Assembly: GCA_945897085.1 (NCBI GenBank)
Contig: CAMDEU010000001.1
Location: 1 to 64,000, forward strand
Direction of reading: 5' to 3'
From: Spirosoma fluviale
GTDB lineage: Bacteria > Bacteroidota > Bacteroidia > Cytophagales > Cyclobacteriaceae
Length of the DNA: 64,000 bases
Part shown: in pieces, positions 1-9,210 of the stretch
Position numbering within the stretch: position 1 is the first letter of the stretch
Layout: each line of letters starts with the position of its first letter
Position numbers and translations under genes: made by a program
Notes under the pieces: generated by a model
Told to the model about the DNA's origin: nothing
The model's input: only the letters and a program-made list of their open reading frames with translations
Database searches by the model: none

Positions 1-2093
1 TCGTTTTCCCCCTTGTTTTTTGCGGGCCACATCCAGTTGGCAGAAAGGGAAATTCCCTTCAATCCATCTGTGATTGGGGCAAAGATCAAATTGGTCAGTG
101 CTTCGGCAATGGCCAATCGGCTGCCAGCCTCTGGGTTGGCCAATGCAGCCACAGGGGCATGACCGATGGAGGTGGCGATGCCTTTTTTGCCTGTGAAATC
201 TAGCGCCATCACCCCAACATCGTTGAGGGGTAGTTGAATCTCACCGACGGTTTGCTGGGTAGCTACCCGTCCAGTTACGGAGCGATCTACCTTGTTGGTC
301 AACCAATCCTTACAGGCTACAGCTTCCAGCTGAAGGACCTCTTTGAGGTAGGTGGTAAGCAGCTCCTCTTGGTAGGCTGGTTCGGAAAAATTTGATCCTT
401 TTCCACTTTTGTCTTCAAGAATGGTTTTTGGGGAGGAGCCAAATAGATAATTCAAGTTCAAATCTACAGGCTTTTCCCCGGTTTGCTGGTTTTCAAATTT
501 GAAGTGCATGTCTCCTGTGGTCTCACCCACCACGTAGAATGGAGCACGCTCGCGCTCGGAGAGTTGTTGCAATAAGGGGATGTCTTTTTTACCTACCACT
601 AGACCCATGCGTTCTTGGGACTCGTTGCCGATGATTTCTTTGGCTGATAGGGTAGGGTCGCCTACGGGGAGTTGATCAATGTGAATGGTGCCGCCTGTGC
701 TTTCGACCAATTCGGAGAGGCAGTTGAGGTGTCCACCAGCGCCGTGGTCGTGGATGGAGACGATGGGGTTGTTTTCGCTTTCGGCCATGGCACGAATCAC
801 GTTGGAAACGCGCTTTTGCATTTCCGGATTGGAGCGTTGGATGGCATTGAGTTCGATGGCATTGGATAGCTCACCCGTATTCAAGGAAGATACTGCTGAT
901 CCACCCATCCCGATGCGGTAGTTGTCACCACCCATGATGACGATCTGGTCACCGGCTTTGGGTTCCGCTTTCTTGGCGTACTTGGCATTGGTAAATCCTA
1001 CGCCTCCTGCAAGCATGATGACCTTGTCGAAGCCATGTTGCTTCTCGTTTTCCTCATGTTCGAAGGTGAGTACTGAGCCAGCGATGAGGGGTTGGCCAAA
1101 TTTATTTCCAAAGTCAGAGGCTCCATTGGAGGCTTTGATCAGGATGTCCATCGGGCTTTGGTAGAGCCAAGGGCGTGCGGGGAGATTTTTTTCCCAGCTT
1201 CGTCCTGCTTCTGACCTAGAGTAGGAAGTCATGTATACCGCTGTACCGGCTAGTGGGATTGAAGCCGTGCCTCCAGCAAGGCGGTCACGGATTTCACCAC
1301 CTGCACCCGTAGCGGCACCATTGAAGGGCTCCACTGTGGTGGGGAAGTTGTGTGTTTCTGCTTTGAGGGAAAGGACGGTGTCGATTTCTCGAGGTTCAAA
1401 AAAATCAGGTTGATGCTGCGTTTTAGGAGCAAATTGTTGAATGCGTGGTCCATGTACAAATGCCACATTGTCTTTATAGGCCGAAGCAATCCGATTGGGA
1501 TGTCGTTTGGAGGTTTCCTTGATCAATTGAAAAAGTGTCATCGGCTTTTCTTCTCCATCGATGATGAAGGTACCGTTGAAGATCTTGTGTCGGCAGTGCT
1601 CGGAGTTGACTTGTGAAAAGCCAAATACCTCCGAGTCGGTGAGCGATCGTCCAAGTTGTACAGCAACCTGGTTGAGGTAATCCACTTCTTCTTGGCTTAG
1701 TGCAAGGCCTTCACTTTTGTTGTAGGAAGCAATGTCTGTAATTGCTTTGACTGGCTCGGGTTGGAGGTGAATGTCAAAAACCGCTTGATCCAAGCCTTCG
1801 TAGGCTTTTTGGAGCATGGGATCGATCTGCTCACCTGGGTGAAGTGGAATGAATTCTTCGATTCGCTGAATTCCTAGGATACCCATATTTCCTGTGATTT
1901 CTACCGCATTTGTAGACCAGGGGGTAATCATTTCCTTTCGGGGGCCGGAATAGAGACCGCTTAACCTTGTGTCTTGAATCGCCTTGGCTTCACCAAAAAG
2001 CCAACAAAGTTTGTGTAGGTCTTCTGCGTGTAACGGTTGAGGTGCTTGAACTCCGTATACGAGTTTTTGAGGGGATTCAAAGAAGAAAATCAT
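1..2093 (-). CDS. purL: Phosphoribosylformylglycinamidine synthase, N-terminal part (truncated by window edge)
   Basis: Reading the minus strand from the ATG at 2093 gives an open frame of about 697 codons that runs off the left edge. The enzyme converts FGAR, glutamine and ATP to FGAM in purine synthesis. Visible family motifs are AETHNFPT followed by GAATGAGGEIRD (the ATP/FGAR-binding region of large PurL), SIHDHGAGG, and near the edge SLSANWMW. The family is normally about 1,200 residues, so roughly the last 500, including the glutaminase domain, lie outside. The start MIFFFESP is typical of Bacteroidota PurL. A TACCTTTG box lies 21 bases upstream. Confidence 0.93.
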   Translation of the reverse strand, partial: MIFFFESPQKLVYGVQAPQPLHAEDLHKLCWLFGEAKAIQDTRLSGLYSGPRKEMITPWSTNAVEITGNMGILGIQRIEEFIPLHPGEQIDPMLQKAYEGLDQAVFDIHLQPEPVKAITDIASYNKSEGLALSQEEVDYLNQVAVQLGRSLTDSEVFGFSQVNSEHCRHKIFNGTFIIDGEEKPMTLFQLIKETSKRHPNRIASAYKDNVAFVHGPRIQQFAPKTQHQPDFFEPREIDTVLSLKAETHNFPTTVEPFNGAATGAGGEIRDRLAGGTASIPLAGTAVYMTSYSRSEAGRSWEKNLPARPWLYQSPMDILIKASNGASDFGNKFGQPLIAGSVLTFEHEENEKQHGFDKVIMLAGGVGFTNAKYAKKAEPKAGDQIVIMGGDNYRIGMGGSAVSSLNTGELSNAIELNAIQRSNPEMQKRVSNVIRAMAESENNPIVSIHDHGAGGHLNCLSELVESTGGTIHIDQLPVGDPTLSAKEIIGNESQERMGLVVGKKDIPLLQQLSERERAPFYVVGETTGDMHFKFENQQTGEKPVDLNLNYLFGSSPKTILEDKSGKGSNFSEPAYQEELLTTYLKEVLQLEAVACKDWLTNKVDRSVTGRVATQQTVGEIQLPLNDVGVMALDFTGKKGIATSIGHAPVAALANPEAGSRLAIAEALTNLIFAPITDGLKGISLSANWMWPAKNKGEN

Positions 2094-2113
2094 ATCCTTG
2101 GGCGGGTAAGTTG

Positions 2114-2121
2114 CAAAGGTA
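2114..2121 (-). promoter_or_regulatory. Candidate -7 box of purL
   Basis: TACCTTTG on the minus strand fits the Bacteroidota consensus TAnnTTTG and would start transcription about 15 bases before the purL ATG. No clear -33 TTG is visible. Inference from a short motif. Confidence 0.4.
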
Positions 2122-2531
2122 AGAATTTGGGTTTTAGATCGTAAAAAGTAGGGCTAAGTTTTTACTTTTTGACATGGGTTTTCCAGAGGTTAAAGGATGA
2201 ACTTCGGTGGGGCAGTTTTGAAATTCATTTGCTGCTAAGTTTCATATTTTTTGATTGGCCTTTCAAAAGGAAATTTTTTGAAGAAATGTTTGGGTTGAAC
2301 TACTCATTCTGGAGCATTCCATCTGTTGAACTAAAATTTTGTAAGGCAACTTTTATTCAAAATAATTATTTAGTAAAAAATGATTTTACGTATTTAAATT
2401 TTAAAAATAGATTTTAAACAGAATAAAAAACCAAATTATATACCTAAGAGACATATTTTTAGAATTTTATTTTGGATAAAAACTATGGAAACTTTAAACA
2501 TAAAAATAGTTTCCTTAGTTTTATAATTCAA
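2122..2531. other. AT-rich intergenic region between purL and the tetR gene
   Basis: No convincing gene. An 82-codon plus-strand frame (2169-2417) has a low-complexity, hydrophobic-aromatic product with no recognisable domain and is probably chance. The stretch contains a weak AT hairpin (AAAAAGTA at 2143-2150 with TACTTTTT at 2163-2170), an inverted repeat GTAAAA-n5-TTTTAC at 2373-2389, and the stronger dyad at 2481-2520 listed separately. Confidence 0.5.
2481..2520. promoter_or_regulatory. Long inverted repeat upstream of tetR (candidate operator)
   Basis: AACTATGGAAACT (2481-2493) and AGTTTCCTTAGTT (2508-2520) are reverse complements with one mismatch in 13, separated by 14 bases. The dyad ends 11 bases before the chosen start of the TetR-family gene, where such regulators commonly bind their own promoter. 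It could instead form a hairpin in the 5' untranslated RNA. It argues against the longer reading frame that begins at 2472. Confidence 0.5.
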
Positions 2532-3152
2532 ATGAAGAAAGTAGTGGAGACAAGGAAACGAATTTTAGAGATAGCTACGGAGCAGTTTGCACGCTTTGGT
2601 GTGCGCACGTTTACGATGGAGGACCTGGCGAGGCAGGCGGGAATTTCTAAAAAGACCATTTATCAAGAGTTTGAAGACAAGAAGGATTTAGTGAATGCTG
2701 TTTTTGTCTCCATTTTGGAAGAAGATCAGCAGAAGCTTTCTTTTATCTTAGAACAGGGAGATGGCGTCATCGAGCACCTGGTTCAGACCTCCCGAATGAT
2801 GCGTGATCGGCTTACCTCAATCAATCCACTTGTGATCCTAGAGGTACAGAAATATTATCCAGAGGCCTGGAAGCTTTTTGAATCTTTTAAGGATCAAACG
2901 ATTCAAAAAGACTTGGTCAACGTATTGGAGCTTGGAAAAAAGCTGGGGTATTTCCGAGCCGAAATTGATTCTCGCGTGCTGGCCAAAGTGAGATTGAGCC
3001 AAATCACTACTGCCTTTGACCCGAGAAATTTTGCAGATCCAGAATACAACCTGCTTGAAGAGCAACTGGTAATTCTGGACCACTTTCTTCATGGCATTTT
3101 TACGGATAAAGGAAGACAAGCATTTTTAGTACAAAAAGACCTATTGAATTAA
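2532..3152 (+). CDS. TetR/AcrR-family transcriptional regulator
   Basis: The product is 206 residues. The N-terminal 50 residues form a standard TetR helix-turn-helix (RKRILEIA, FGVRTFTMEDLA, GISKKTIYQEF, KKDLV), followed by an all-helical ligand-binding region. The ATG at 2532 (MKKVVETR) is preferred over an in-frame ATG at 2472, because the extra 20 residues are unlike any TetR N-terminus and would cover the dyad at 2481-2520. Twelve bases separate it from the TolC gene of an RND efflux set, so it is probably the local repressor of that pump. The ligand is unknown. Confidence 0.9.
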   Translation: MKKVVETRKRILEIATEQFARFGVRTFTMEDLARQAGISKKTIYQEFEDKKDLVNAVFVSILEEDQQKLSFILEQGDGVIEHLVQTSRMMRDRLTSINPLVILEVQKYYPEAWKLFESFKDQTIQKDLVNVLELGKKLGYFRAEIDSRVLAKVRLSQITTAFDPRNFADPEYNLLEEQLVILDHFLHGIFTDKGRQAFLVQKDLLN

Positions 3153-3164
3153 ACCAACTAGTAT

Positions 3165-4523
3165 ATGAAAAACTACCTTCTCCTAACGCTCTTTTTAGGG
3201 CTGAGTGGTACTCCTGTTGCAGCGCAGCAGGTAGTTACCCTTAGTCTCTCTGAAGCAGTAGACTATGCCTTGGAAAACAATCCGGCTACTAAAAATGCCC
3301 GATTGGAACTCCTCATTTCCAAGGCTACGATTAAGGAAACGTTAGCCCGAGGCCTGCCTCAGATCAATGGGGCTTACAATTTGGATTACAATCCTAAAAT
3401 CCCAGTGGTTTTCCTACCAAACCAGCCTCCGTTTGGAGATCCATCTAATCCTAGCGATGTGATTCCGGCTCGATTTGGAGTGAGTTATTCTTCTGGTCTC
3501 GGGGTAACTGTAAGCCAAATGATCTTTGATGGTTCCTTTTTTGTAGGCCTACGCGCGTCCATAACCCTCCTTGAATTGACTAATAAGGATCTGAAGAAGG
3601 CAGAAATTGATGTAGTGGAGAACGTGAAGAAGGCGTATTTTGGGGTTTTGGTCAACCAGCAGCGAATTCGTCTTGCAGGAGCCAATTTATCCCGTATCGA
3701 TACCCTGCTCAAAGAAACTACTGCACTCAACGAAGCTGGTTTTGTAGAAAAAATAGATGTCTCTCGAGTACAGGTCCAGCGTAACAATACCTTTACTCAG
3801 GTTCAGCGTAGCCAAACGGCCTTAGAAATTAGCAAACAAATATTGAAGCTACAGATGGGCATCCCCATCGAATACGAGGTTGAGCTGGTAGAAACCTTGC
3901 AAGATTTGTCTACCAAGGAGGCACTTGTTCAATTATTGGGAGAGGAGGGATCCGACCGCATCGAAATTGAACAGGTAGCCACTCAAATTACGCTAGTGGG
4001 GCTAGACCTGAAAAATAATGTCAGCCAGTACATGCCTAAGATTAATTTTATAGGAAATGCACGTAGAAGCGGGGCGGGCAATGAACTGGATAGGGTCTTT
4101 AATAAGTCCAACTGGTTTGGCAGCTCCCTGGTGGGTGTAAGCATGTCGGTGCCCATTTTTGATGGATTTTCCAAGGCAGCTCGAATTCAAAAAAATCGCG
4201 TGCAGCTCACCCAACTTGAAAACCAACGCTCGTTTTTGAAAGAATCTTTTAATAGCGAATTGTATGCAGCCAAAGCAAATCTTCGCAACGATTTGAATAT
4301 CCTGGAGGTGCAAGAAGCCAATTTGCAATTGGCCACAGAGGTCTACCAAATTGCGCGCATCAAATACAAAGAGGGGATTGGTTCCAACCTAGAAGTGGTG
4401 AATGCCGATGCCTCTTTGATAGAAGCAGAAATTAATTACCTCGGAGCACTCTACGATGGATTGATTTCAAAAATAAATCTTGAAAAAGCCCTTGGGGTAT
4501 TGCAGACTGATTTGACTAACTAA
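3165..4523 (+). CDS. TolC-family outer-membrane efflux protein
   Basis: The product is 452 residues with an N-terminal signal peptide (MKNYLLLTLFLGLSG, cleavage likely after VAAQ). It is followed by the repeated long helices typical of TolC/OEP, with LSLSEAVDYALENNP at the start and a second copy of the helical hairpin near the end (YKEGIGSNLEVVNAD). It would be the outer-membrane exit duct of a tripartite pump with the two genes downstream. The neighbouring TetR gene, the adaptor 29 bases downstream and the shared strand indicate one operon. Confidence 0.93.
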   Translation: MKNYLLLTLFLGLSGTPVAAQQVVTLSLSEAVDYALENNPATKNARLELLISKATIKETLARGLPQINGAYNLDYNPKIPVVFLPNQPPFGDPSNPSDVIPARFGVSYSSGLGVTVSQMIFDGSFFVGLRASITLLELTNKDLKKAEIDVVENVKKAYFGVLVNQQRIRLAGANLSRIDTLLKETTALNEAGFVEKIDVSRVQVQRNNTFTQVQRSQTALEISKQILKLQMGIPIEYEVELVETLQDLSTKEALVQLLGEEGSDRIEIEQVATQITLVGLDLKNNVSQYMPKINFIGNARRSGAGNELDRVFNKSNWFGSSLVGVSMSVPIFDGFSKAARIQKNRVQLTQLENQRSFLKESFNSELYAAKANLRNDLNILEVQEANLQLATEVYQIARIKYKEGIGSNLEVVNADASLIEAEINYLGALYDGLISKINLEKALGVLQTDLTN

Positions 4524-4552
4524 ACCAACATTTTCCTTTATTACTCATTCCT

Positions 4553-5683
4553 ATGAAATCACTACTAACCTTTGCCTCTTTACTGCTCCTTTCCATTGGA
4601 GTAGCCTCTTGCACAGGCAACGACCTTGATGCAAAGAAAGCTGAATTGGAAGGCTTAAAAAGTCAACTTTCAGAAATTACTACTCAAATCAAGGCCTTGG
4701 AAGCAGAGCTAATTGCAGCTGATCCAGCCTTTGCTGCTGCAGCTAAAAAGTCCTTGCTAATCACGACAGTGGCTGCTACAAAGGGAGACTTTACCCACTT
4801 TGTGGAAGTTACCGGCTCAGTGCTCTCCAAGAAAAATGTCAATATAAGCGCCGAAACAGGCGGTAGAATCCTCGATATCCCCGCTATTGAAGGAATGCGT
4901 ATGAGCAAAGGACAGGTACTTGCTAAAATTGATTCCGAATCGATTCAACGAAGCATTGAGGAGTTAGAGAATAACCTCTCCCTTGCGCGGACAGTTTTTG
5001 AAAAGCAGGATCGCTTATGGAATCAAAAGATTGGTACAGAAATCCAGTACTTGGAGTCGAAAAGTCGAAAAGAGGGATTGGAAAAAAGTCTAGCCTCTTT
5101 GCGAACTCAAATGGCTAAAGCTGCGGTTCGTGCTCCATTCAATGGTACCGTTGAAACAGTTCGCGTTCGCGTAGGTGAATTGGTGCAGCCTGGTTCACAG
5201 ATGTTTCAATTTGTAGGCGAGAGTGATTTATTTATTGAGGCAGACATTTCTGAAAGTTATATTGGGGTATTGGCAAAGGGCGATTCAGTAGAAATCACCT
5301 TCCCCTCCATCAAAAAAACCATCACTACTAAGGTGTCTGCTACGGGGTCCATTATCAATCCCAACAACCGAACATTCAAGGTGGAGGTGTTTCTTCCTAG
5401 CCTTCCAGAGGTGAAGCCCAATATGATTTCCGTATTGAAAATACAGGATTATAAAAACAAGGAGAGCGTTATCGTTCCATCCCACTTGATTTTGGCTGAT
5501 ACCAAAGGAGACTACCTTTTTGCAGTTGAAAATGGGGTAGCAAAGAAAAAGTATGTGAAGCGAGGTTATACCTCAGGAGATCAAACAGAAATCGTGGAAG
5601 GCCTGACTGGTACCGAGGTTTTGGTAGACAAAGGATTCCGTGAAGTGGGAGATAATTTTAGTGTAAACGTAGCTAAGCAGTAA
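4553..5683 (+). CDS. RND efflux periplasmic adaptor (membrane fusion) lipoprotein
   Basis: The product is 376 residues. The N-terminus ends in a lipobox-like segment (GVASCTGND), suggesting a lipid-anchored periplasmic protein. A short coiled coil follows (LDAKKAELEGLKSQL), then the lipoyl/barrel-sandwich part (GGRILDIPAIEGMRMSKGQ), an alpha hairpin and a beta barrel. This is the HlyD/AcrA layout. It links the RND permease 2 bases downstream to the TolC protein upstream. Confidence 0.93.
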   Translation: MKSLLTFASLLLLSIGVASCTGNDLDAKKAELEGLKSQLSEITTQIKALEAELIAADPAFAAAAKKSLLITTVAATKGDFTHFVEVTGSVLSKKNVNISAETGGRILDIPAIEGMRMSKGQVLAKIDSESIQRSIEELENNLSLARTVFEKQDRLWNQKIGTEIQYLESKSRKEGLEKSLASLRTQMAKAAVRAPFNGTVETVRVRVGELVQPGSQMFQFVGESDLFIEADISESYIGVLAKGDSVEITFPSIKKTITTKVSATGSIINPNNRTFKVEVFLPSLPEVKPNMISVLKIQDYKNKESVIVPSHLILADTKGDYLFAVENGVAKKKYVKRGYTSGDQTEIVEGLTGTEVLVDKGFREVGDNFSVNVAKQ

Positions 5684-5685
5684 AC

Positions 5686-8600
5686 ATGGATATCCCTCAA
5701 AAATCCAAAACAATCCGTGAGTTTGGATTGTCCAGCTTTAGCGTGGACAATTCTACGTCGGTCATCATTCTGACGTTAATCATTACGGTATTGGGTTTGG
5801 GTGCTTACCGCACCATGCCCAAGGAAAGTTTCCCGGAAATCGTCATCCCAACAGTATATGTAGGCACTCCTTATCCAGGCAACTCGCCCGTGGATATGGA
5901 GAACCTGATTACACGACCTATTGAAAAGCAGTTGAAGTCCTTGAATAATGTGAAGGACATCAAGTCTACCTCGGTGCAGGACTTCTCCTCCATTGTGGTT
6001 GAGTTTACCCCTGGAGTAGAGCTTGCCAAAGCCATACAAGACGTAAAAGACGCGGTAGACAAGTCAAAAAGTGAATTGCCAACCGACCTGGATCAGGAAC
6101 CCAACGTGCAGGAGGTCAACACCTCCGACTTTCCAATCATGAACGTCAATATCTCTGGACCCTATTCAGAGCAGGAATTGAAGCGTTATGGGGAATATCT
6201 TGAAGATGCCATCGAGAAGCTCCCAGAAATTTCCAAGGCAGACCTTGCGGGAACCGTAGAGCGTGAGATTCAAATCAATGTGGATCCCTACAAAATGGAA
6301 TCCATGGGAGTAAGTTTTGGTGATATTTCTGGAGCAATCCAGAGCGAAAATTTGACCGCTTCTGGCGGTAGCATCAAGAATGGAGACTTTGAACGCACGC
6401 TTCGCGTAGATGGAGAATTTACCAGTCCACAGGATTTGGAGGAAATTATCGTCAAAACAGACCAGCAGAAAATTGTGTATTTGAAGGATGTAGCCGAGAT
6501 CAAGGATACCTTCAAAGACAGGACTTCTTATGCGCGTAGCAAAAATCTTCCTGTGATCACGATCAACGTGGTCAAGCGAAGTGGAGAAAATTTGCTGGAT
6601 GCTGCAGACAAAATCAAAGAGATCATTGAGACTACGAAGGCCAATCGATTCCCTGAAAATGTAGAGATTTCAATTACCAACGATCAAAGTAAGCAAACCA
6701 GAACTCAGGTAAGTGACTTGGAAAACTCCATTATCTTTGGAATCATCCTAGTGGTCTTGGTATTGATGTTTTTTATGGGTTTCCGAAATGCCCTTTTCGT
6801 TGGATCGGCCATTCCTTTGTCCATGTTTATTTCCTTCCTAATTCTAGATGCCTTTGGTATTTCTTTGAATTTGATGGTTCTATTCTCTCTCATTCTTGCA
6901 TTAGGAATGCTCGTAGATAATGGAATCGTGGTGGTGGAAAATATTTACCGCATGATGCAAGATGGCAAGCCAGCCGTCCAAGCAGCTAAAGAAGGTGTTG
7001 GGGAAGTAGCTTGGCCTATCATTACTTCTACATTAACTACTCTAGCAGCGTTTTTACCCTTGATATTTTGGGATGATTTGATTGGGGAGTTTATGAAGTA
7101 TCTTCCCATTACCCTCATCATTGTTTTGTCGGCATCCTTGTTTGTAGCCCTGGTCATCAATCCTGTGATGACGGCGATGTTCATGAAAATTGAAGACATG
7201 ACCCAGGAAAAGCCAAGGAAAAACTCCTTGAGAATTGTTGCATTTCTGGGCCTACTCGCATTGGTATTTTACCTGATGGGTTGGAATACGCTTGGATCAC
7301 TTTCCATTGTATCTTCTTTGCTAACACTATTGTATATCTCCTATCTAAGAAGAGCTGTGGGATGGTTTCAAGCGGTATTTTTAGAGAAGCTTGACAATAG
7401 CTATGAAGCGCTATTGACTTTTGCTCTGAAAGGGAAAAACCCCACTAAGTTTCTTTTGGCGACCTTACTCCTTTTTGTGCTATCCATTGTATTGTTTGGG
7501 ATCCGATCTCCAAAAGTTCTATTCTTTCCTGACAATCAACCCCAATTGGTCAATGTCTTCGTTGAGTTTCCGATGGGAACGAGTGTCGAAGCTACCAATA
7601 CCTTTGTGGATAAAATGGAGGATGAAGTGGTTACAGAATTGGAACCTTATGGAGGGATTATTGAATCGGTAATCACCCAAGTAGGAGTGGGTACCAGTGA
7701 TCCGACGCAAGGACCAAGCATTCAATCTACGCCGCACAAGGCAAAAATCACCATTGGATTTGTTGACTACATCTTCCGTGAAGGAATTGATACCAATGAG
7801 GCTATGGAGGTGATTCGTGAATTTGTTAAAAATTATCCAGGGGTACTCATAACTGTAAACAAACAAGAGAACGGTCCTCCGGTAGGAAACGCGGTAAACA
7901 TTGAGTTTGTGGGCGAGAATTACGACCAACTGATTGCTTATGTAGATGAATCCAAGGTCTTTTTGGAGTCCAACTCTATTCAAGGATTGGAAGAGCTAAA
8001 GACGGATCTGTCGTTGGGAAGTCCAGAAGTAGTGGTTCGTATCGATCGCGAAAAGGCAAAAAGATTTGGATTGTCAACTTCAAGCATAGCAATGGAGTTA
8101 CGAACTTCTCTATTTGGAGCTGAGGTATCGAAGTACAAGGAAGGGGAAGAAGATTATCCCATTACCCTTCGTTTGGATCAAGATTCTCGCTACGATATCA
8201 ATACCTTGATCAACAAGAAAATTGGGTTTCGAGACAAATTTGGAGACAAGCGTGAAGTTCCGATTTCTGCAGTAGCAGACATTCAGTATGGCTCTACTTA
8301 TGGATCGGTGAAAAGAAAGGACTCGGAGAAAGTAGTAACCATGTTCTCCAACGTGCTAGATGGATACAATCCTACGGAGATTAACGGCCAAATCAAGGAT
8401 GTGATGGCAGCTTTTCCTGTACCAGAAGGGATTACTGTGAAGTTTACCGGGGAGCAGGAGGAACAAGCCAAGTCACAAGCTTTCTTGCTGCGTGCTCTTG
8501 GAATCGCAATTGCATTGATTTTCTTAATCATTGTTGCTCAGTTCAACTCTGTGGTCAGCCCCTTTATCATCATGTCCTCGGTTCTATTTAGTACCATCGG

Positions 8601-9084
8601 AGTGTTCTTGGGCTTGGTGATTTTCAACATGGACTTTGTAGTCATCATGACCGGTATTGGAATTATTTCCTTGGCAGGTGTGGTGGTAAACAATGCGATT
8701 GTATTGATTGATTACACTGACTTGGTTCGGGTAAGAAAGCGCGAGGAATTAGGTATCCAAAAAGGAAATTACCTAGCACTTCCTGATTTAGTGGCAAGTA
8801 TTGTGGAGGCTGGAAAAACAAGACTTCGTCCTGTACTCTTGACCGCCATCACGACGGTCCTAGGATTGATCCCGTTGGCTATTGGAATGAATATTAATTT
8901 TGCGACCCTACTCAGCGAATTTGACCCCCAGTTCTATGTAGGAGGCGATAATGCAGCCTTCTGGGGACCTATGGCATGGACCGTAATATTTGGGTTAACC
9001 TTTGCGACAATCATTACGTTAGTACTAGTTCCAGTGATGTATTTGCTTACGGATAAGCTTGCTATTAAGCTTCGTAGGTCCTAA
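5686..9084 (+). CDS. RND-family efflux permease (hydrophobe/amphiphile type)
   Basis: The product is 1,132 residues, somewhat longer than the roughly 1,040 of AcrB but usual for this Bacteroidota subfamily. It has twelve predicted membrane segments with two large periplasmic loops. The fourth segment carries LGMLVDNGIVVVEN, which keeps the first Asp and the Glu of the HAE-type signature but has Asn where AcrB-type proteins have a second Asp. The C-terminal half repeats the fold. It is a proton-driven inner-membrane pump, and its substrate cannot be read from sequence. A strong terminator follows at 9121. Confidence 0.93.
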   Translation: MDIPQKSKTIREFGLSSFSVDNSTSVIILTLIITVLGLGAYRTMPKESFPEIVIPTVYVGTPYPGNSPVDMENLITRPIEKQLKSLNNVKDIKSTSVQDFSSIVVEFTPGVELAKAIQDVKDAVDKSKSELPTDLDQEPNVQEVNTSDFPIMNVNISGPYSEQELKRYGEYLEDAIEKLPEISKADLAGTVEREIQINVDPYKMESMGVSFGDISGAIQSENLTASGGSIKNGDFERTLRVDGEFTSPQDLEEIIVKTDQQKIVYLKDVAEIKDTFKDRTSYARSKNLPVITINVVKRSGENLLDAADKIKEIIETTKANRFPENVEISITNDQSKQTRTQVSDLENSIIFGIILVVLVLMFFMGFRNALFVGSAIPLSMFISFLILDAFGISLNLMVLFSLILALGMLVDNGIVVVENIYRMMQDGKPAVQAAKEGVGEVAWPIITSTLTTLAAFLPLIFWDDLIGEFMKYLPITLIIVLSASLFVALVINPVMTAMFMKIEDMTQEKPRKNSLRIVAFLGLLALVFYLMGWNTLGSLSIVSSLLTLLYISYLRRAVGWFQAVFLEKLDNSYEALLTFALKGKNPTKFLLATLLLFVLSIVLFGIRSPKVLFFPDNQPQLVNVFVEFPMGTSVEATNTFVDKMEDEVVTELEPYGGIIESVITQVGVGTSDPTQGPSIQSTPHKAKITIGFVDYIFREGIDTNEAMEVIREFVKNYPGVLITVNKQENGPPVGNAVNIEFVGENYDQLIAYVDESKVFLESNSIQGLEELKTDLSLGSPEVVVRIDREKAKRFGLSTSSIAMELRTSLFGAEVSKYKEGEEDYPITLRLDQDSRYDINTLINKKIGFRDKFGDKREVPISAVADIQYGSTYGSVKRKDSEKVVTMFSNVLDGYNPTEINGQIKDVMAAFPVPEGITVKFTGEQEEQAKSQAFLLRALGIAIALIFLIIVAQFNSVVSPFIIMSSVLFSTIGVFLGLVIFNMDFVVIMTGIGIISLAGVVVNNAIVLIDYTDLVRVRKREELGIQKGNYLALPDLVASIVEAGKTRLRPVLLTAITTVLGLIPLAIGMNINFATLLSEFDPQFYVGGDNAAFWGPMAWTVIFGLTFATIITLVLVPVMYLLTDKLAIKLRRS

Positions 9085-9120
9085 TCATCCCTGTTTAGGT
9101 TGGTGGTTTTTTTGATCAAA

Positions 9121-9149
9121 CCCTTGGAACATTGTTTCAGGGGTTTTTT
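9121..9149 (+). terminator. Rho-independent terminator of the RND operon
   Basis: Arms CCCTTGGAA (9121-9129) and TTTCAGGGG (9135-9143) pair over 9 positions with a 5-base loop and are followed directly by six T. It lies 36 bases past the RND stop codon and separates the pump operon from the NusG-like gene. Confidence 0.85.
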
Positions 9150-9180
9150 CGTTTTTTTCTTAAAAACTGAGCTATTTTTT

Positions 9181-9188
9181 TAGATTTG
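9181..9188 (+). promoter_or_regulatory. Candidate -7 box of the NusG-like gene
   Basis: TAGATTTG matches TAnnTTTG and sits 22 bases before the ATG at 9211, just past the terminator of the upstream operon. No clear -33 TTG. Supports a separate promoter for this gene. Confidence 0.45.
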
Positions 9189-9210
9189 TGACTCCATAGA
9201 CCCAAAAGAG

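Noticed and set aside
2169-2417. 82-codon open frame between purL and tetR
   Set aside because: Product is low-complexity and rich in Phe, Ile and Lys as expected from AT-rich DNA; no domain and no convincing start context.
2472-2531. Longer N-terminus for the TetR regulator
   Set aside because: The added 20 residues have no TetR resemblance and the frame covers the inverted repeat at 2481-2520.
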